Source: Pseudokordiimonas caeni (lineage in GTDB: Bacteria > Pseudomonadota > Alphaproteobacteria > Sphingomonadales > Kordiimonadaceae). From it: DNA of 64,000 nt. Positions within the stretch are counted from its first letter, which is position 1; the number at the start of each line of letters is the position of its first letter. The stretch lies in assembly GCF_026719705.1 (NCBI RefSeq), contig NZ_JAPPRR010000002.1, positions 311,091 to 375,090 of the forward strand, written 5' to 3'. The notes beneath the pieces were generated by a model. It had not been told where the DNA came from and searched no databases. It saw only the letters and a program-made list of their open reading frames with translations. Both the position numbers and the translations under genes were made by a program. Shown here in pieces: positions 59,329-64,000 of the stretch.

Positions 59329-60126
59329 ATGACTTCCATCGCCGGCGCGTCTTCCGCCTACAACATGCCTTTCGATCGCAGCATCTTCTCCGATCCCGAG
59401 ATGCGCCCCTATCTCGAAGACTATTATGAAGCCGGCTATGCAACGATGTGCGAGCGCGTTGCCGCCATGAAAGAAGCCGAAGCGAACGGCGAAGCGCCAA
59501 GAACCATCGCCTTGCCCGATGGCAGCACCGGGACAGAGCTTAGCGCCGATCAATATGAACGGATGATCCCGAGCTTCGACAAGTGGCTGGAGATGCAGCA
59601 GAATTTCTCGGCCTTCGACATGCTGGAGCAAAGCGGTGACATGCTCGCGCACGCCGAGGCGGCCGCCGCCCGCGTGGAAAAGGATCTCGATCCCGACCTT
59701 CCGTCCGGCGTTCGCACTGTCTTTTCAGATGGGGATCGCATTCTTGGTTATATCAACAAGGATGGCAGCCTTGTCACTCACGATGGCGGCGATGCGCTGC
59801 AATCGCTGGTCGCCGGCGCAGATGCCCTGAAACTGACCGGGGAAGCGAGAATTGCCTATCTGACAAAACAGGGGGCGGCAATCCTTTCCCGTCAGTATCC
59901 CGAGCTTGCAACAACAAGCTATACAGACGCAACCATGCCCACCCGCCGCGAGTTTGCGGCCGAATGGTACCCGGATCATGACGTCGACGCGAACTATGAA
60001 AGCATGATCAACGAGCTCCGCGCCTCACTTGCCGAGCGTCAGTCCTGGCACAAGCAACAGCTGGCCAATATCGCCGAAATGCGCGCCTTTCTGATCAGCA
60101 GCATGCAGGAGGCGGAGGCCGCCTGA
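59329..60126 (+). CDS. unknown hydrophilic helical protein
   Basis: A 265-residue protein I do not recognise. It starts MTSIAGASSAYNMPFDRSIF, has no signal peptide or transmembrane helix, and is hydrophilic and largely helical (EDYYEAGYATMCERVAAMKE, AHAEAAAARVEKDLDP, then LAERQSWHKQQLANIAEMRA at the C-terminus). A central VFSDGDRILGYINKDGSLVT stretch looks beta-rich. The ATG has AAAGG 9 bases upstream. It stands alone between the tRNA-Leu terminator and its own terminator, immediately downstream of a tRNA gene, a place where acquired genes are common, though codon use is like the neighbours. Confidence 0.78.
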   Translation: MTSIAGASSAYNMPFDRSIFSDPEMRPYLEDYYEAGYATMCERVAAMKEAEANGEAPRTIALPDGSTGTELSADQYERMIPSFDKWLEMQQNFSAFDMLEQSGDMLAHAEAAAARVEKDLDPDLPSGVRTVFSDGDRILGYINKDGSLVTHDGGDALQSLVAGADALKLTGEARIAYLTKQGAAILSRQYPELATTSYTDATMPTRREFAAEWYPDHDVDANYESMINELRASLAERQSWHKQQLANIAEMRAFLISSMQEAEAA

Positions 60127-60174
60127 CCCCTGATGTTGTGCCAGACATCTTTTATCGGCAGCCGGGCCAGAACG

Positions 60175-60210
60175 AAAGCCCGGGATCACACCTGAACCCG
60201 GGCCTTTCTT
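60175..60210 (+). terminator. intrinsic terminator after the unknown gene
   Basis: AAAGCCCGGG, a loop of about 12 bases, CCCGGGCCTTT and CTTGTT. The stem is about 10 bp; the T-tract is interrupted. Confidence 0.75.
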
Positions 60211-60257
60211 GTTGCCTGTTCGCCTGCAGCTCCCGGCAGGCGGAAAATGTTAAAATG

Positions 60258-60851
60258 TTACAGGGCCTTGTCAGCCTTACTCTCTAGTTCCTTCTGACGT
60301 TTTTTCACGGCCGCAGCCTTGTCGAGGACCGCATCGCGTTCCTTCAGGATATCCATGGAAGACGGGCTCATGGCGTCCCTGGTCCTGGCATCCCCGCCGG
60401 CTGCCGGTGCAACACCGGCCGTCACTTGCGGCGCGAGCGCATCGGCCCTTTCGCTATAACGCTTCGTCGCCTTGTCGAGGATCTTGCCGACCTCACGAGT
60501 ACCCGACCGGATTTCGGTCAGCCGAGCATCAGCCATCTGACGATCCTGCGCCTCGGATGTACTGGCGGCCCGGGCATCGCTCAAGGCTTTCGAATAGCAG
60601 TCCTGCGCGGCTTCCACACCCCGAAGGGTTTCCTGCATTGTCCGCGTTTCCTCTCTCAACTGGGCGTCCGGGGTTCCGGCAGCGGGCGCATGCTCTGCCC
60701 CCACGCCTTCGACGTTACTATGGCAGTCGCCATAGTATTTGGGCTGGAAACCGGCTTTGTCGTCTCTATCACCGGCGATGGCACCACTCTGGACAAACGA
60801 GGCCGACGTGAACAGAACAGCGATGGCCAAAGACTTGCTGTATGTCATCAT
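60258..60851 (-). CDS. exported coiled-coil protein of unknown function
   Basis: A 197-residue secreted protein I do not recognise. A clear signal peptide (SLAIAVLFTSASFVQSGAIA) is cut before GDRDDKAG. The mature part is hydrophilic with two Cys (YYGDCHSNVEG and AAQDCYSKAL) and long charged helices (AQLREETRTMQETLRGVEAA and LKERDAVLDKAAAVKKRQKE), so a periplasmic coiled-coil is likely. The ATG pair at 60851 has AAGGAG upstream; a longer frame to 60974 is less plausible. It is divergent from the IMPACT gene. Confidence 0.8.
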   Translation of the reverse strand: MMTYSKSLAIAVLFTSASFVQSGAIAGDRDDKAGFQPKYYGDCHSNVEGVGAEHAPAAGTPDAQLREETRTMQETLRGVEAAQDCYSKALSDARAASTSEAQDRQMADARLTEIRSGTREVGKILDKATKRYSERADALAPQVTAGVAPAAGGDARTRDAMSPSSMDILKERDAVLDKAAAVKKRQKELESKADKAL

Positions 60852-60916
60852 GACTGGCTCCTTTTGTGTGATCCCCCGAGAGGGTTGAGATAGAAGCACA
60901 GCAATGCGGCCAATTT

Positions 60917-61366
60917 GTGGTGCAAGGTGTGCTTCTCGCGCAGAACGTGCATGAGAATTCCCGTGCCCGGACATTTGACAAGGCCGACCAGTCGCCCGAT
61001 AAGGCGGGCATGCAGATATTTGATGGCATCATCACCGACCGCGGGTCGAAATATGCGGTGTCGGGCGGCCCTTGCAGCTCGGCCGAGGAAGCGCGCGCCT
61101 TCATAAAGGAGCTGACCCGCCAGAAGAAATTCGCCAAGGCCACCCATAACACATGGGCTTTCCTCGGCGACGACGGGCCGGTGAAGAATGACGACGGCGA
61201 AAGCGGTGCCGGCATGGTGATCGTGCGCATGCTGGAGCGCGAGGGCCTGACAGGCCATATCATCGTCGTCACCCGCTGGTATGGCGGCAAGCATCTGGGT
61301 GGGGATCGCTTCCGCCATGTGCAGGATGCCGTGCGCCACTATCTGGATCATGCCTTCGCTGGCTGA
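60917..61366 (+). CDS. IMPACT/YigZ family protein
   Basis: A 149-residue protein with the IMPACT N-terminal domain (UPF0029): SKYAVSGGPCSSAEEARAFI, ATHNTWAFLGDDGPVKNDDG and the signature IVVTRWYGGKHLGGDRFRHV. The eukaryotic member regulates translation through Gcn1; the E. coli YigZ has no settled role. It lacks the second, C-terminal YigZ domain. The start is uncertain: GTG at 60917, or ATG at 61010 (MQIFDGIITDRG) with AAGG upstream, which relatives favour. It is divergent from an exported coiled-coil protein. Confidence 0.82.
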   Translation: MVQGVLLAQNVHENSRARTFDKADQSPDKAGMQIFDGIITDRGSKYAVSGGPCSSAEEARAFIKELTRQKKFAKATHNTWAFLGDDGPVKNDDGESGAGMVIVRMLEREGLTGHIIVVTRWYGGKHLGGDRFRHVQDAVRHYLDHAFAG

Positions 61367-61410
61367 AAGCCGGATTTCCCGGGTTTTACAGACAGATGGC
61401 GAAAAATGCT

Positions 61411-61425
61411 CGCTATGCGATAGCG
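61411..61425. repeat. short inverted repeat before the chemoreceptor gene
   Basis: CGCTAT-GCG-ATAGCG, with perfect 6-base arms. It is followed by two related AGCG(T/A)TTAC-like units (61422-61447). It could be an operator or a weak terminator of the IMPACT gene; nothing decides between them. Confidence 0.35.
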
Positions 61426-61522
61426 TTTACCGTCGGTTAGCGATTTACAATCTATAGTTCCTCGATGGCAGGCAACGGACGGCACCACCCCGCCCGGCAT
61501 TACCCTTGGAAGGACTGATCCC

Positions 61523-63394
61523 ATGCGACTGGATATTAAGGGATTTCTCCCGCACTCTCGCCACGGCGCCGATGAAATCCTCGAGTCGCTCTCCCGTTCC
61601 AAGGCCATGATCTCCTTCACACCCGATGGCATCATTATCGGCGCAAACCCCCTGTTCCTTGAAACAATGGGCTACAGACTTGATGAAATTGTTGGCCAGC
61701 ATCACCGCATGTTTGTGGCAGCAGATTATGCCGAAAGTGATGAATATCGCCGCTTCTGGGCCGATCTCGCAGACGGCAAACATAATACGGCAACATTCCG
61801 CCGCTTCGCAAAGGGGGGCCGGCAACTCTGGCTGCAGGCCATTTACCTGCCGGTGCGCGATGCAAAGGGGCAGATTTACAAGATCATCAAGTTCGCAACC
61901 GACGAGACGGCGGCCCAGAACCGCAATCTCGATATCGCCGGCAAGCTCGCTGCACTTGACCGCGCGCAAGCCATCATCGAGTTCGAGCTGGACGGCACCA
62001 TCATCACCGCCAACAGCAATTTCCTCGACACCGTCGGGTATGAACTGGATGAGATTGCCGCGCGCCACCACCGCATGTTCGTGGAACCGGCAGAAGCGGA
62101 AAGCGAAGCTTACAACACCTTCTGGCAGCGTCTGCGAGGCGGGGAATTTGTCTCCGGCGAGTTCCGGCGGACCGGCAAGGATGGGCGCGAAATCTGGCTA
62201 CAGGCAACCTACAACCCCATCCTCGGGGCTGATGGAACACCGGTGCGGGTGGTGAAATTCGCAAGCGACATCACAGCCCGAAAACTTCAGAATGCCGAAA
62301 TCGCCGGCAAGCTGGATGCCATCGGCAAAACGCAGGCGGTGATTGAATTCACGCCAGATGGCACCATCCTCACTGCCAACGGGAATTTCCTGAAAACCGT
62401 CGGCTACAGCCTCGATGAAATCACGGGTCAGCATCACCGCATGTTTGTGGACCTATCCGAAAACAGCGGAGCCAGCTACCGTACCTTCTGGGAGGAGCTC
62501 GCTGCGGGCAAGCACCAGACCGGCCGCTTCCGCCGCGTTGCAAAGGACGGTCGCGAGATCTGGCTGCAAGCCACCTACACGCCGATCGTCAGTCCATCAG
62601 GGCAGGTTATCAAGGTCGTCAAGTTCGCGGCCGACATCACCCAGCGCGTGATGGACCGCCAGACGCAGGAGCGCGTCAGCGCCCTCATTGAGGCTAATCT
62701 TGACCGGATCATCGGAGCCGTTGGTGAAGCGGACACCAAGGCGGGGGTTGCTTCCGGCGCCTCGGACGAGACGGAAGACACGGTACGGGCAGTCGCCGCC
62801 GCGGTTGAGGAGCTTGATGCCTCGATCCAGGAAATCGCCAGCAGCATCAGTCGGGCAACCCGGGCGGTCGACCAGACCTTCAGCCAGATGCAGGATGCAA
62901 CGGATTCCACCCAGACACTCCGCGAAGCAGCGGGCGCGATGAACAGTATCGTCGAGCTGATCAACGATATCGCCGACCAGATCAATCTTCTGGCCCTCAA
63001 TGCCACCATTGAGGCGGCCCGCGCGGGGGACGCCGGGCGCGGCTTTGCCGTGGTTGCCGGCGAGGTCAAGAACCTTGCCACACAGGTGGCCTCCGCCACC
63101 GGCCAGATCGCTGGCGAAATCGACCGGATGCAGAGCGTGTCGAAGGAAGTTTCCGTCCGGCTTGGCAGCATCAACAGCGAGATCAGCACGCTTCAGGAAG
63201 ACATGATGACCGTGAACGGCGCCGTGGAAGAGCAAAGCACTGTTGCGCGTGAAATCGCCTCTAACATGGTGACAGCCTCCGATGCTGTCGCCCGCATCAA
63301 CGAAAGCCTTGAAGAGCTCGCCGGCAACATCAACGACATTTCAAGCGTCGGTCGTAATCTCTACAAGGAAATCGAAGAGATCAGCACCCGCTAG
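61523..63394 (+). CDS. soluble methyl-accepting chemotaxis protein with three tandem PAS domains
   Basis: A 623-residue cytoplasmic chemoreceptor with no transmembrane helix. Three closely related PAS domains (about 25-135, 145-257, 267-379) each carry GQHHRMFV- or ARHHRMFV-like and [15 protein letters not shown]-like segments; the first is the most divergent. The MCP signalling domain (about 400-623) has the conserved hairpin [20 protein letters not shown] and [23 protein letters not shown] domains of this type often bind heme, FAD or small ligands for redox or energy sensing. The ATG has GGAAGG. Its stop shares CTAG with that of the convergent antiporter gene. Confidence 0.95.
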   Translation: MRLDIKGFLPHSRHGADEILESLSRSKAMISFTPDGIIIGANPLFLETMGYRLDEIVGQHHRMFVAADYAESDEYRRFWADLADGKHNTATFRRFAKGGRQLWLQAIYLPVRDAKGQIYKIIKFATDETAAQNRNLDIAGKLAALDRAQAIIEFELDGTIITANSNFLDTVGYELDEIAARHHRMFVEPAEAESEAYNTFWQRLRGGEFVSGEFRRTGKDGREIWLQATYNPILGADGTPVRVVKFASDITARKLQNAEIAGKLDAIGKTQAVIEFTPDGTILTANGNFLKTVGYSLDEITGQHHRMFVDLSENSGASYRTFWEELAAGKHQTGRFRRVAKDGREIWLQATYTPIVSPSGQVIKVVKFAADITQRVMDRQTQERVSALIEANLDRIIGAVGEADTKAGVASGASDETEDTVRAVAAAVEELDASIQEIASSISRATRAVDQTFSQMQDATDSTQTLREAAGAMNSIVELINDIADQINLLALNATIEAARAGDAGRGFAVVAGEVKNLATQVASATGQIAGEIDRMQSVSKEVSVRLGSINSEISTLQEDMMTVNGAVEEQSTVAREIASNMVTASDAVARINESLEELAGNINDISSVGRNLYKEIEEISTR

Positions 63395-64000
63395 GCCGTC
63401 AGGTAATAGGCGAGGATATAAAGCGACAGCATTGCCGAAACGATGAGCGCCGAGCCCGCCACGCTCCAGCTGCGGGCGAGCACCCCGCTGCCGCTTGCCA
63501 CCCGCTCAGCCGCCGCGATCAACTGCCTGACCCTGCCCGTGGCGAAGGCTGCTGTCGCCGACGCCACACCCGCAAACCCCGCAATTGCCTTCCGGGCAAG
63601 GCGATTGAGCGCCACACGGTAAAGCCAGTCAGTATCAAGGCTGACGGTCTCCGTGCGCTTCATCCAGGGCAGCAGCAGGAAGAAGGCAAGGCCGGAGAAC
63701 AGCAGCAGCTGGAAATAGAAGACAAGCTTGGCGGCCTTGTAGGCCTCGAACTCGACCGGATAAGGCAGCAGCGCATAGAGGGGGTCCGGGTAAAGGCCGA
63801 AGAAGATGCAAAGCCCGGCGAAAATGATCATCGCGGCCGCCATGTTCCAGGGCGCATCCTTAGGCCGCAGCCCCGAATCCTTCTGGAAAAAGACAAACCA
63901 CGGGAACTTGATCCCGGCATGCAGGAATACGCCGGCGGAAGCTGCCGCCAAGAGGAAATAGACGGCCACGAGCCCTTCCATATGCGCTGCTTCCGAAATC
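63391..64000 (-). CDS. Mrp-type Na+/H+ antiporter subunit D-like protein (N-terminus beyond window)
   Basis: The C-terminal 202 residues of a membrane protein; the frame continues past the right edge. [20 protein letters not shown] and [20 protein letters not shown] match the C-terminal part of proton-conducting subunits of the MrpD/NuoN type, followed by helices at [12 protein letters not shown]-like and [18 protein letters not shown]. Members move Na+ and H+ or take part in complex I-like proton pumping. It is convergent with the chemoreceptor. The exact subunit cannot be settled from this part. Confidence 0.75.
   Translation of the reverse strand, partial: ISEAAHMEGLVAVYFLLAAASAGVFLHAGIKFPWFVFFQKDSGLRPKDAPWNMAAAMIIFAGLCIFFGLYPDPLYALLPYPVEFEAYKAAKLVFYFQLLLFSGLAFFLLLPWMKRTETVSLDTDWLYRVALNRLARKAIAGFAGVASATAAFATGRVRQLIAAAERVASGSGVLARSWSVAGSALIVSAMLSLYILAYYLTA

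Overview
The window looks like ordinary chromosome from a GC-rich, aerobic, Gram-negative alphaproteobacterium. Evidence: gene neighbourhoods typical of the class (Suv3-type helicase / S4 protein / FdxA / CarD; CobS-CobT beside BolA; an IalB-family protein; a complex I NDUFA9-like protein; DUF1223), a complete System I cytochrome c maturation operon, and class GN sortase with its vWA partner, a pair known mainly from marine proteobacteria. A Kordiimonadales-like or related marine lineage is a guess only. I see no phage, insertion sequence, integrase, CRISPR array or rRNA.

Layout. 1-7.5 kb: a cysteine-free unknown protein (cut by the left edge), then yggT-yggU-folD-marC and an M28 peptidase on the plus strand, facing an AEC transporter and argG. 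7.6-10.2 kb: class GN sortase and its VIT/vWA target. 10.4-17.7 kb: sulfotransferase-TPR fusion, rlmN, a divergent acyltransferase/LytTR-regulator pair with three phased direct repeats between them, IalB, an rRNA/tRNA methyltransferase-family protein, YciB and a Nudix hydrolase. 18.1-25.0 kb: ccmABCDEFGHI in one minus-strand operon, including a 57-residue CcmD. 25.1-31.6 kb: cardiolipin synthase, Mpo1-like protein, NhaA, tRNA-Arg(CCT), a periplasmic cupin, and a CHASE4 histidine kinase coupled to a degenerate nuclease-fold protein. 31.6-42.1 kb: CarD, FdxA, S4 protein, Suv3-like helicase, L28, phytase-like protein with CobT/CobS, BolA, and an orphan solute-binding protein. 42.3-50.8 kb: aconitase, PAS protein, DUF1223, DEAD-box helicase with a repeat tail, QueG, GST. 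50.9-64 kb: gltD-gltB, uppP, NDUFA9-like protein, tRNA-Leu(CAG), two unknown proteins, an IMPACT-family protein, a triple-PAS soluble chemoreceptor, and the end of an Mrp-type antiporter subunit.

Most of the content is housekeeping: folate C1 metabolism, arginine and glutamate synthesis, TCA cycle, cytochrome c assembly, translation and tRNA/rRNA modification, and ion homeostasis. The less explained parts are the LytTR/acyltransferase switch, the sortase pair with an altered sorting motif, the kinase/pseudo-nuclease pair, the soluble triple-PAS receptor, a likely 37-residue membrane peptide, and several unrecognised proteins. All coordinates and translations were read by eye; no database search was run.
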